From CAVXEH01 sp963805645 (lineage in GTDB: Bacteria; Chloroflexota; Limnocylindria; QHBO01), in NCBI GenBank assembly GCA_963805645.1, contig CAWDVA010000007.1, positions 372,001 to 436,000 on the forward strand: a DNA stretch of 64,000 bases. The letters run 5' to 3'. A program made the translations under genes and the position numbers. Below the pieces are notes generated by a model. It had not been told where the DNA came from. It did not search any database and worked only from the letters and a program-made list of their open reading frames with translations. Positions within the stretch are counted from its first letter, which is position 1, and each line of letters starts with the position of its first letter. This document shows, piece by piece, positions 8,186-14,939 of the stretch.

Positions 8186-8760
8186 CAGAGCGATTTGAGG
8201 ATCTTGTCGAGCACGTACTGCACGATGTCGACCAACCAGACGATGCCGCCCTCGAATCACTTCGGCAGTTTGCGGCCAATTTGCCGGATCGGGAGCGTAC
8301 GCGGAGGAGAAGGTTCGCTGTCACGGCGTTTGTGACGGTGGCCATATTGATCATGGCCTTAGCGGTTGGGCGAGATTCTCTTCTGGGACTTCTCGGACCG
8401 GGGCAGCCGCACGGAGGGAGCGCTGGGTACCCAATCGACTCTGCCGACCCTCGCTTCAGCGAATGCTACGGCGATACTCAACCCGTCCTGGCTGCATTCT
8501 CAATGTCTTCCGGCGTTGGCTTCGCCGCGCACTTTCCGAATGCGCGGCTCAGTCTTCCGGACGCTGGTCAGCCAACGTTCGTGGTTGTGTTCCAAGACAC
8601 ATGGCAGGGGCCGATCCAGCCTCAGCTCGGATTCCACCCGCCGTCCACAATCATGCCGGCCAACGGCCAGGAGCGGGATCTCTGCGTCTGGCTGGGGGCT
8701 CCGGTTTCCGGCGAGGCCTACGTCTTCACCGGAGTCGATATCTCTGGGATGGTGCCGTAG
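8182..8760 (+). CDS. Membrane-anchored ectodomain protein, likely anti-sigma partner
   Basis: A 192-residue protein: a short cytoplasmic part beginning TERFEDLVEHVLHDVD, one transmembrane helix (about residues 48-68, FAVTAFVTVAILIMALAVG), then an extracellular domain. The ectodomain shows DPRFSECYG, HFPNARLSLP, FVVVFQDT, DLCVWLG and a terminal VDISGM. The same series appears in the protein at 46528-48813 (DPRFAKCFG, YFPNMGLSPE, FVVVFANPF, DMCIWVG, VDITGM), so this is a shared, apparently unnamed domain. Coupling to the sigma gene suggests that the cytoplasmic segment holds the sigma factor; a classical zinc-binding anti-sigma motif is not visible. Confidence 0.7.
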   Translation: MTERFEDLVEHVLHDVDQPDDAALESLRQFAANLPDRERTRRRRFAVTAFVTVAILIMALAVGRDSLLGLLGPGQPHGGSAGYPIDSADPRFSECYGDTQPVLAAFSMSSGVGFAAHFPNARLSLPDAGQPTFVVVFQDTWQGPIQPQLGFHPPSTIMPANGQERDLCVWLGAPVSGEAYVFTGVDISGMVP

Positions 8761-9055
8761 CTATGGTCGGTAAGAATCGAGCGGGACGTCTGTGAAGTAC
8801 CACTCCTCCCCGTTCGGATCAACAACACAGACCACGTTCACCATGGGAGGTGCAGTGGCGCCGGGAGCGACCAGGAGGGGCACACCGTCTCGCGGTCCAG
8901 AGAATGCCACAACTCGCACCGGCCCTTTCATCTCCGTAATCAGGGGCGGGCGAGGGAAGTCGGGGAAGTGGTCATAAATGGCAGCCGCGGAGTTCTCGGG
9001 CGGTACTTGCGAGCCGAGCCCTTGCCGTACCTTGGCACCCTGGGCTGGCTGACGG
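8761..9055 (-). pseudogene. 3' part of a gene cut off by repeat R1
   Basis: On the minus strand an open frame runs from the edge of repeat R1 to a TAG at 8761-8763. It reads AAAIYDHFPDFPRPPLITEM, VRVVAFSGPRDGVPLLVAPG and CVVDPNGEEWYFTDVPLD, which is convincingly protein-like. There is no start codon in good context, and the frame hits a stop once it enters R1. It therefore looks like the C-terminal 95 or so residues of a gene whose beginning was replaced by R1. It converges with the sigma-partner gene with no spacing. The family is not recognised. Confidence 0.55.
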
Positions 9056-9225
9056 GACAGCGGATAACTCGGCGCGAAATGGTCGCCGCTTCACGAGGGC
9101 GAGCACACCGCAGTCGGGTTTCTGGTCCGAAGCCACCCGCTCTGTCCGCTGAGCTACGGGCGCGCGTTTCACGCTCAAAGAGAGCGGAAAACCAGATTCG
9201 GCATTGACTACAGCGCTATGAGCGG
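9056..9225 (+). repeat. Cassette repeat R1 (tRNA-Arg-like hairpin repeat)
   Basis: First of five direct copies (others at 12447, 13817, 14681 and 16084). It begins GACAGCGGATAACTCGG and ends near TACAGCGCTATGAGCGG. Its core has TCTGGT and CCGCTCTGT on the left and AGAGAGCGG and ACCAGA on the right, which can pair into a long imperfect hairpin. The reverse strand of the left arm reads like the 5' half of a tRNA-Arg. R1 is the most diverged copy at its right end and abuts the recombinase fragment. Confidence 0.85.
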
Positions 9226-9754
9226 AAAATTCGACGCGTCTTCGGAAACCCGTCAGAGCCGTCTCAGGATGCAGTCAGCCCCCTCCAGTCCGGTCATGGT
9301 ACCCCGCGGCGACCTCGGCGCCAACGTGGCGAGCTTCGCGCGGCATCTGCGCGCCGAGAACCTCTCACTCGCCACCCAGCGCACCTATCTCGCCTCGCTC
9401 GGCAGGCTGGCTGAATTCCTCGAGGCGCGTGGCATGCCGACCGATGTGGCCGCCATTCGCCGCGAACACCTCGAATCGTTCATGGAGGACCAGCTGGCGC
9501 ACTGGACGCGGGCCACCGCGGCCAATCGCTCGGGGATCCGCCCGTTCTTTGTGTGGCTGGTCGACGAGGCTGAGCTGGGCGACAACCCCATGGCCCGCAT
9601 GCACAAGCCGAAGGTGCCCGAGCACGCGCCACCGATCCTGACCGATGACGAGCTGCGCCGCATCCTGGCCGCCTGCGAGGGACCGCTCGCCTCATGTGAC
9701 AGGGCAGTCAGCCGTGGGCCCAACCAGGGCATTCTGGCCGAGCCAGGGCAGTGA
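9218..9754 (+). pseudogene. Truncated tyrosine recombinase (core-binding domain only)
   Basis: A 178-residue frame whose residues about 30-135 form the SAM-like core-binding domain of XerC/D-type recombinases (VASFARHLRAENLSLATQRT, FLEARGMPTDVAAI, FFVWLVDEAELGDNPMARM, KPKVPEHAPPILTDDELRRIL). The catalytic domain with its R-H-R-Y residues should follow but is replaced by an unrelated tail after LAACEGPLAS. The protein could at most bind DNA. Its ATG overlaps the end of repeat R1, so it sits at the head of the cassette array. It is probably the relic of an integrase that once acted on these repeats, or on the tRNA-type site they derive from. Confidence 0.75.
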
Positions 9755-10111
9755 GGTCTCTCAGGTGGGCTGCGGCGTTTGCGGTTGGTTTACGAGAGGT
9801 CCAGGGCATGTGTAGACGCTACGCCGCCACGGATGCAAAAAGCAATGGAAAGTGTGTACGTCTTGGTGCACGTCAGGCTGACGCGGAGGAGGAGCTAGCG
9901 TCGCGAGGACCCGACGTTCGACGACGCGCCTTCGGGCTTCAGCGGCGGAATCGCGTTTTCGCTGCTGCTACTCGAGGCCGACCGCTAACAGGTTCTCCGC
10001 TCCTCACGCGACGTGGTGGAATTTGGGTGCGGGCTTTGCTCTCCATCACCTGCCAGGCCCGCCACCCTGGCATGTTTGGTCGGCGGGTATCCGGCATCGG
10101 CCAGGGCCCCG
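9755..10111. other. Gene-poor stretch containing a diverged copy of the 3250 repeat
   Basis: About 350 bases with no supported gene. Positions 9846-9905 match the direct-repeat block at 3250-3310. The remainder shows nothing I can interpret. Confidence 0.45.
9846..9905 (+). repeat. Second copy of the GTGTACGTCT repeat block
   Basis: The block reads GGAAAGTGTGTACGTCTTGG, then GCACGTC, and continues GGAGGAGGAGCTAGCGTCGCG. The copy at 3250-3310 reads GTGTACGTCT twice and then GGAGGAGAGCTAACGTCACG. About three quarters of the 60 bases agree. Here no operon follows on the minus strand, so it may mark a lost or rearranged copy of the replication-relaxation operon, or one edge of an insertion between the two blocks. 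Confidence 0.55.
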
Positions 10112-10561
10112 CTACGACGCTGGCGGGTAGCCCACGCCCTTCACCTCGCAGATGTCCGGCACGCCACTGATGATGTCGGAGAAGACGTCTCCCTCCCGGA
10201 GCACGACCGTTCCGTCCGGAGCCACCACCTCGGCCCTGTCGTTCAGAAGTCGCGCGGAGAAGCCGCGCGGCCACACGAGGTCGATGGGTTGGCCGGTGGT
10301 CTGGAGGATGAAGACCACGGCCTCTCCGTGGCGGACGACCTTTGAGGGCTGAACCGTGTTCCCCGGGCAGGCCCAGTGCACCGGAATGACGGCCTCCGGC
10401 GCCGCGGTGGGCAGGGTCAGAGCAGTGGCGCCGGACGGGAGTGGCGCGGGGGACCGGGCAGGGGCAGGCTGCGGGGTGGGTGACGCAGTGCTACATGCAG
10501 CGAGGTTGGTGGCGATCAGCGTCGCACATGCGGCGATGCGTAGCTGTCGTAGGGTCATCAT
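10112..10561 (-). CDS. Small lipoprotein of unknown function
   Basis: A roughly 149-residue protein starting at the ATGATG at 10556-10561, preceded by AAAGGA. The N-terminus is a lipoprotein signal (ATLIATNLAAC), then a proline- and serine-rich linker (TPQPAPARSPAPLPSG). The folded part has VHWACPG, VVRHGEAVVFILQTTG, PIDLVWPRGFSARLLN and VVLREGDVFSD, a mostly beta sequence with two cysteines; a cupredoxin- or GOLD-like sandwich is possible but unproven. It lies within the R1-R2 interval, downstream of a secreted protease on the same strand. Confidence 0.65.
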   Translation of the reverse strand: MMTLRQLRIAACATLIATNLAACSTASPTPQPAPARSPAPLPSGATALTLPTAAPEAVIPVHWACPGNTVQPSKVVRHGEAVVFILQTTGQPIDLVWPRGFSARLLNDRAEVVAPDGTVVLREGDVFSDIISGVPDICEVKGVGYPPAS

Positions 10562-10632
10562 TCCGCTGGATTCCTTTCGGCCCGCGCCAGGCAGGGACTC
10601 ACGCGGCATTCTCGAAACTCCAGAGGCGATCA

Positions 10633-11949
10633 CTAATGGTAGATGTCCCAACCTGACCATTGGAGCAGCGCATCGTTGACTCGCGCCCACCACCTGTCGG
10701 CCTCTCCACCACCGCTTTGGCCAGCGCTGTACGTCGCAGTCGCATAGAGCTGGTATCCAGACGGGAGGACACTCTCGCGGTAATACAGGGGGGACCCGCT
10801 GTCACCGCCTTGAGTCACAAGGTTATGTACGTTTGCCCCGTTTAGCTGGTAGCCATTCACGTAGTAGCTGCCGTAGGCCGCGTACACCGTCCCTGAGCGG
10901 ACGGCGTTGGAGTGGCCCAAGGATCCGTAGACGAGCGCGCCGGTTGACGGAATCCGCTTGCCGTAGATCAACGTCGAGCCTTCGCCAAAGATGTACCTAG
11001 ATGCATCGGTGTCAGGGAGTTGGACGCGCTCCATGTCGATGTGCGTGCCTGGATAGAGTTGCGATTGCAGCGAGCCAAGCAGGTGAACGTGCGGATAGGG
11101 CTGATACCAAGCAGAGGCACTCCCGCAATGGCCCGCAGTAACGAACTGCTTATCGGAACCGTTGACGACCACGAAACCGAAGGTGCATCCCTCGACCGTC
11201 GTTCCTGCCCAGACCCCTCCCCTCTCGGGCTGGCAGAGCCCATCGCGGGAAGAGCATGAGCCCGGCACGAGTGGACCTGAGGCAACCTCGATCCTGATCG
11301 GGACGCTGAGCTGTGCGGCCACCGCGGACTCCAGCTGGCTCATCGAAACTGCCGATCCAAGGACCTTGGCGGCCAGCCCATTCTCCGGCTCACGAATGCC
11401 GACGCTTTCCAGTTCAATCGACGGGGCGACGGCCTGGATCACGGATTGGGCGGCGGACATCGCAGCTTGCAGCGCCGCGAAGGAGTAGCGCACGATCTCA
11501 ACGCGTGTCGTCGGGCCGTCGGTCGCGGCGAGCTGCGAGATGCGCGCCATGTCGGCGGCCGTCAGTGCGGTGAATTGGAGGACAAGCTGGCCTCCTTCGA
11601 CTTGGTCGAAATATGCCCCGCCAAACCCCGGCAACGAGCTCGCGTACTCCTGGACCGCCTGCGAATTCACCTGGAAGGCGGTCCGACCCTGCAAGTCCAG
11701 GCTCTGCATCTCCTCGGCTGTGAGTGGGAATCCCCAGACTAGGGTCCCCACATCGCCCGAGGATGCCATGAGAGTACGCACGTAGTCGGCATCCGCCGAC
11801 AAGCCGAACGCCTGTCTCATCCCGACTGCCGCCGATAGCAACTCATCCGAAACCGTGGTGTCTGCGGACGTGCCGTCGCCGGCGCGGATTGGCGAAGCCA
11901 CAAGCAGCGCAACAACCGCCATGGTGAACGCCTTGACGAAGCGAGACAC
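10633..11949 (-). CDS. Secreted chymotrypsin-like serine protease (S1 family)
   Basis: A 438-residue preproprotein: signal peptide (residues 1-23, VKAFTMAVVALLVASPIRAG), a pro-region of about 190 residues rich in short helices, and a C-terminal protease domain. The triad is readable: H274 in FVTAGHCG, D305 in THIDMERV, S384 in TQGGDSGSPLYY. Cysteine pairs (SCSSRDGLC, EGCTF with GHC) suit an extracellular fold like alpha-lytic protease or streptogrisin. It precedes a lipoprotein gene on the same strand, 71 bases away. Together with the C70-like protease it gives this accessory region two secreted proteases. Confidence 0.85.
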   Translation of the reverse strand: MSRFVKAFTMAVVALLVASPIRAGDGTSADTTVSDELLSAAVGMRQAFGLSADADYVRTLMASSGDVGTLVWGFPLTAEEMQSLDLQGRTAFQVNSQAVQEYASSLPGFGGAYFDQVEGGQLVLQFTALTAADMARISQLAATDGPTTRVEIVRYSFAALQAAMSAAQSVIQAVAPSIELESVGIREPENGLAAKVLGSAVSMSQLESAVAAQLSVPIRIEVASGPLVPGSCSSRDGLCQPERGGVWAGTTVEGCTFGFVVVNGSDKQFVTAGHCGSASAWYQPYPHVHLLGSLQSQLYPGTHIDMERVQLPDTDASRYIFGEGSTLIYGKRIPSTGALVYGSLGHSNAVRSGTVYAAYGSYYVNGYQLNGANVHNLVTQGGDSGSPLYYRESVLPSGYQLYATATYSAGQSGGGEADRWWARVNDALLQWSGWDIYH

Positions 11950-12446
11950 GATCCCCCCTCCCCGCCTTCCTGGCGGATTCAGTGCCTTTGGCCTGGGGCC
12001 GCTGTGGCTTCTCCCGAAGGTCTGGGCACCGGTGTACGACGTGCTCGCGCACGCCGCAAGAGCCGAATGTCCTCTTTCGCCGGAGGTGAGAGCGCGGCGG
12101 TTCCGGCAACGGGTTCAGCTTCGCTCTGCCGCCTCACCGATGCCAACCCGGAGCCGACCGAAAGCGGCGCGGCTCGACGCACCAGAGTTCGCCCTCTACG
12201 CCGCACCATCGCGGCGTATCGCAGCTCGCGCCCTGCTGCCGCGCCACGGCGGGCTGGAACTTCACCGTGGTTTCGGCGACTGCGGCGTGGCACAGACACG
12301 AGCGATGGTCGGCCTCGGAGGCGAACTGACATTCCGGCTTTGTCGCCTCCGGTGAACCGGCCCAGCCAGACGTGGAGTCAAGGCCGGGGGCGCCCGCGAA
12401 CGCGATGGTGGTCCCCGCAAAGACGGCGTAGGCCGGATCCAGTTGA
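11950..12446. other. Gene-poor stretch before repeat R2
   Basis: Almost 500 bases with no supported gene. The one evident structure is a hairpin at 12316-12351. The rest has the look of decayed sequence. Confidence 0.4.
12316..12351. other. Perfect 9-bp inverted repeat
   Basis: CGGAGGCGA at 12316-12324 pairs with TCGCCTCCG at 12343-12351 across an 18-base loop. No T-run follows on either strand, so it is not a standard intrinsic terminator. It lies upstream of the protease gene and outside the cassette repeat, and its role is unknown. Confidence 0.4.
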
Positions 12447-12625
12447 CAACGGATAACTCAGTCCGAAATGGTCGACGTCCCACGAGGAGAGGCACACCGC
12501 GGCGGGGTTTCTGGTCCGAAGCCACCCGCTCTGTCCGCTGAGCTACGGGCGCGCGCTTCACGCTCAAAGCGAGCGGAAGACCACGCGAGCCATTCTGCCA
12601 CAGCGCTCGGACAGCGGGATGGTCT
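12447..12625 (+). repeat. Cassette repeat R2
   Basis: Second copy of the repeat, beginning GACAACGGATAACTCAG and running to AGCGGGATGGTCT. The hairpin is weaker here: the right arm reads AGCGAGCGG and ACCAC, so only seven of nine inner and four outer pairs form. The tRNA-like segment is intact. It opens the fic cassette at 12761-13771. Confidence 0.88.
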
Positions 12626-12666
12626 GGGGGTCAGATCTAGCTCACAGTTCGGCCAGCGGGAAGGAA

Positions 12667-12757
12667 TTCGGTACGGTGGGTTTCTTGTGAGGTCATCGTA
12701 CCGAAGCACGTGCTAGAATTCGGTACGGTCCAATTATCCGGCGAGGTATGTACCGAA
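12667..12757. promoter_or_regulatory. Double palindromic operator of the first fic gene
   Basis: TTCGGTAC occurs at 12667-12674 and 12719-12726. Its inverse GTACCGAA occurs at 12698-12705 and 12750-12757. Each pair forms an inverted repeat of exactly 38-39 bp with a 23-base spacer, and the two pairs are offset by 52 bp, about five helical turns. The block ends three bases before the fic start. Identical geometry in both pairs argues for a real repressor site, most simply autoregulation by the Fic protein, whose C-terminus looks DNA-binding. Confidence 0.7.
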
Positions 12758-12760
12758 CTC

Positions 12761-13771
12761 ATGCCGATTGAGATGCCGCAGCGCGGCCGCCCCTCGCGCA
12801 CCGCCATCTTCGACGCCGTCGATCGCGAGATCGAGGAGATGCGCCGCATCGGCGGGCTGCCCGCACCGTTTGAGGCACGCGATATCTGGACGGGCATCTG
12901 GTACGAGGAGGCGCACAACTCTACCGCGATCGAGGGCAACACCCTGCTGCTCAAACAAGTCCGGGTCTTGCTCGAAGAAGGACGTGCAGTCGGGGATGAA
13001 GAGCTCGCGCAGTATCTCGAGGTCCAGGGCTATGCAGAAGCCGCTGAATGGGTATACGAGCAGGCAACTAAGGCGGTGGCCTGGGTACCCAGCGACCACA
13101 TCACGCTGACCGAGCTGCGACAGATCCACCGAACCCTGGTCGAGGCGGTATGGAAAGTGAAGCCTCCTGAACAGCTCATCGCCGGGGAAGGGCCAGGGTC
13201 ATTCCGCCTGCACGACATCGGCGCCTTTGCCGGCGGGATGAAGCCACCACCATTCACCGACGTCCACGCGCTCATGAGCGACTGGATCCGGGACGCGAAT
13301 GCGGCACCCCGCAGCGGACAGCACCTCATGGAGCACCTGGCTACGCTCCATGCTCGCTTCGAGCAGATCCATCCGTTCCGCGATGGGAATGGGCGTGCAG
13401 GTCGCCTCGCCCTCAACCTGCTCCTCGTGCGGCGAGGCTACGCGCCCGCCCTGATCTACAAGCGGGACCGCGCGAAGTACCTGGCCGCACTCCGCCGGGC
13501 CGATCGCGGTAACAGCGGGTCCCTCGCGGAGCTCGTGGCGCGCGCAGTCAAGGACGGGCTGGACCGCTTCCTGTTGCCGGCCCTCGCCGGCCCGCATCGG
13601 CTGCTGCCGTTGTCAGCCCTGGCTGAGCGGGACCTCAGCCCGCTGGCCCTGCGCAGAGCCGCGCAGTCGGGCCGACTCCGCGCGACTCACCAGAACGGTC
13701 GCTGGTACTCGACGAAGCGCGATGTCCTCGCCTACCGGCGAAGCCGCCGTCGCGGCCGGCGCGCCATCTAG
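12761..13771 (+). CDS. fic: Fic family protein (AMPylase-type) with inhibitory motif and C-terminal DNA-binding region
   Basis: A 336-residue Fic protein. The catalytic loop HPFRDGNGRAGR starts at H204, matching the HxFx(D/E)GNGRxxR signature of enzymes that transfer AMP (or another phosphate-containing group) to target proteins. An N-terminal inhibitory helix carries STAIEGN (S54, E58), the (S/T)xxxE(G/N) motif that self-restrains class II Fic enzymes. The last 55 residues (LSALAERDLSPLALRRAAQS, GRLRATHQNGRWYSTKRDVL) look like a helix-turn-helix with a basic tail. The ATG at 12761 follows the operator directly; ATG at 12773 is an alternative. It forms one cassette between R2 and R3. Confidence 0.88.
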   Translation: MPIEMPQRGRPSRTAIFDAVDREIEEMRRIGGLPAPFEARDIWTGIWYEEAHNSTAIEGNTLLLKQVRVLLEEGRAVGDEELAQYLEVQGYAEAAEWVYEQATKAVAWVPSDHITLTELRQIHRTLVEAVWKVKPPEQLIAGEGPGSFRLHDIGAFAGGMKPPPFTDVHALMSDWIRDANAAPRSGQHLMEHLATLHARFEQIHPFRDGNGRAGRLALNLLLVRRGYAPALIYKRDRAKYLAALRRADRGNSGSLAELVARAVKDGLDRFLLPALAGPHRLLPLSALAERDLSPLALRRAAQSGRLRATHQNGRWYSTKRDVLAYRRSRRRGRRAI

Positions 13772-13816
13772 AGCGCTTGGCGGGCCCGCGCGCGGGAGGC
13801 TCCTACAGGTGGCAGA

Positions 13817-13998
13817 CACAGCGGATAACTCGGCCCGAAATGCTCCGCGTCCCACGAGGAGAGGCACACCGCAATCGGGTTTCTGGTCCGAAGCCATCCG
13901 CTCTGTCCGCTGAGCTACGGGCGCGCGCTTCACGCTCAAACCGAGCGGAAAACCAGACGAGGCATTGTTGCACAGCGCTCGCACAGCGATATGGTCTG
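13817..13998 (+). repeat. Cassette repeat R3
   Basis: Third copy, 46 bases after the fic stop, beginning CACAGCGGATAACTCGG and ending at ATGGTCT. Arms TCTGGT and CCGCTCTGT pair with ACCGAGCGG (eight of nine) and ACCAGA; a small inner stem TGAGC/GCTCA adds to the hairpin. It is nearly identical to R5 across its left half. Confidence 0.9.
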
Positions 13999-14002
13999 CC
14001 AG

Positions 14003-14042
14003 ATCACCAGTACGGTGATGCATCGTCTGCTATCATTGCACC
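14003..14042 (+). promoter_or_regulatory. vapBC promoter-operator
   Basis: ATCACC at 14003-14008 and GGTGAT at 14014-14019 form a 6-bp inverted repeat with a five-base spacer, a size usual for ribbon-helix-helix operators. A TATCAT hexamer at 14031-14036 could be the -10 box. It lies only six bases from the vapB ATG and no Shine-Dalgarno sequence is present, so the transcript may be leaderless. The repeat would let VapB repress its own promoter. Confidence 0.5.
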
Positions 14043-14267
14043 ATGGAGCGCACCACCCTTACCCTTCCACCCGAACTCCGGGGAAGGCTGAGACGGCTCG
14101 CCGCCGAACGCGGCGTCTCGATGGCCACCATCGTGCGCGAGGCCATCGACGAGAAGCTGGCGACTGCCCGGCCGCGTCCGCGCAGCATCGGCTCGGGTGC
14201 GTCGGGGAAGGCCGATATCGCTCGCCGCTCGGCCGACGAGCTGGCTGAGCCGCGCACGTGGCGCTGA
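14043..14267 (+). CDS. vapB: VapB-like ribbon-helix-helix antitoxin
   Basis: A 74-residue protein whose first 45 residues are a ribbon-helix-helix domain: the strand RTTLTLPPELRGRL followed by AAERGVSMATIVREAIDEKL. The C-terminal tail (RPRPRSIGSG, SADELAEPRTWR) is the usual flexible toxin-neutralising segment. It overlaps vapC by ten bases. The RHH part should dimerise on the inverted repeat at 14003-14019. The pair is the second cassette of the array. Confidence 0.88.
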   Translation: MERTTLTLPPELRGRLRRLAAERGVSMATIVREAIDEKLATARPRPRSIGSGASGKADIARRSADELAEPRTWR

Positions 14268-14674
14268 TCCTCGATACCGGTCCCCTGTACGCCTCCCTCG
14301 ACCGCAGTGATGACGATCATTCTCGCTGTCGGCACCTGATCGAGAGCAGCGAGGAGCCGCTCCTGATCCCGGCTCCCGTGCTCGTCGAAGTGGACTACCT
14401 CATCCATCGCAGCCTTCACCCAGGCGTGCTCGTCGCGTTGCTCGCGGACATCGAGAGCGGAGCGTACGGGCTCGTGAACCTAAGCGCGGACGATCATCGT
14501 CGGATCGCCGAGCTGTGCGACCGGTACGCCGATGCCGACATTGGCTATGTCGACGCGGCTGTGCTGACAGTCGTCGAGCGCCTGAATGAGCCGAAGCTGG
14601 CGACGCTCGACCATCGCCATTTCGGTGTCCTCCGACCGCGCCATGTCGACGCCCTGCTCCTCCTCCCGGACTGA
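14258..14674 (+). CDS. vapC: VapC-like PIN-domain toxin
   Basis: A 138-residue PIN-domain RNase. The four acidic positions are visible: D6 in LILDTGPLYA, E in LVEVDYLIH, D in DIGYVDAAVL and the last in LATLDHRHF. Enzymes of this type cut RNA, often tRNA or rRNA, when the antitoxin is degraded. The GTG at 14258 lies inside the end of vapB. The gene stops seven bases before repeat R4, the tightest gene-repeat junction in the array. Confidence 0.9.
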   Translation: MALILDTGPLYASLDRSDDDHSRCRHLIESSEEPLLIPAPVLVEVDYLIHRSLHPGVLVALLADIESGAYGLVNLSADDHRRIAELCDRYADADIGYVDAAVLTVVERLNEPKLATLDHRHFGVLRPRHVDALLLLPD

Positions 14675-14680
14675 CGGGGG

Positions 14681-14862
14681 ACACAGCGGATAACTCGGCG
14701 CGAAATGGTCGGCGCTGCAGGAGGGTGGGCACACCGCGGCCGGGTTTCTGGTCCGAAGCCATCCGCTCTGTCCGCTGAGCTACGGGCGCGCGCTTCACGC
14801 TCAAACAGAGCGGAAAACCAGACGACGCATTGTGCCACAGCGCTCGAGGAGCGGGATGGTCT
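14681..14862 (+). repeat. Cassette repeat R4
   Basis: Fourth copy. The hairpin is perfect here: TCTGGT with ACCAGA (6 bp), TCCGCTCTGT with ACAGAGCGGA (10 bp) and TGAGC with GCTCA (5 bp). The unpaired bases lie mostly on one strand (nine against two, then four against one). It separates vapBC from the second fic gene. Confidence 0.9.
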
Positions 14863-14886
14863 CGTCTGAACGTAACGCTGTAAAGG

Positions 14887-14923
14887 TTGCGAATACTACC
14901 GTGGGCGGTAATAATATCCGCAA
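14887..14923. promoter_or_regulatory. Palindromic promoter-operator of the second fic gene
   Basis: TTGCG (14887-14891) and TACCG (14897-14901) are mirrored by CGGTA (14906-14910) and CGCAA (14919-14923). TAATAT at 14912-14917 could serve as a -10 box inside the palindrome, so a protein bound here would block transcription. The ribosome-binding site GGGAGGAG follows at 14929-14936. Confidence 0.5.
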
Positions 14924-14939
14924 TTACCGGGAGGAGCGC

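Noticed and set aside
9121..9180. tRNA-Arg gene on the minus strand inside the cassette repeats
   Set aside because: Acceptor 5' strand, D-arm and an anticodon-arm-like segment are present, but the anticodon stem is mismatched and there is no T-arm or 3' acceptor strand in any of the five copies. It is reported as tRNA-like sequence only.
13613..14023. Recurrent minus-strand reading frame containing APVAQRTERMASDQKP
   Set aside because: The same phrase occurs in every copy of the cassette repeat and comes from translating the tRNA-like segment; it is a known kind of spurious protein.
14832..14939. N-terminal extension of the second Fic protein
   Set aside because: It would begin inside repeat R4 and cross the promoter palindrome; the ATG at 14940 has a strong ribosome-binding site.
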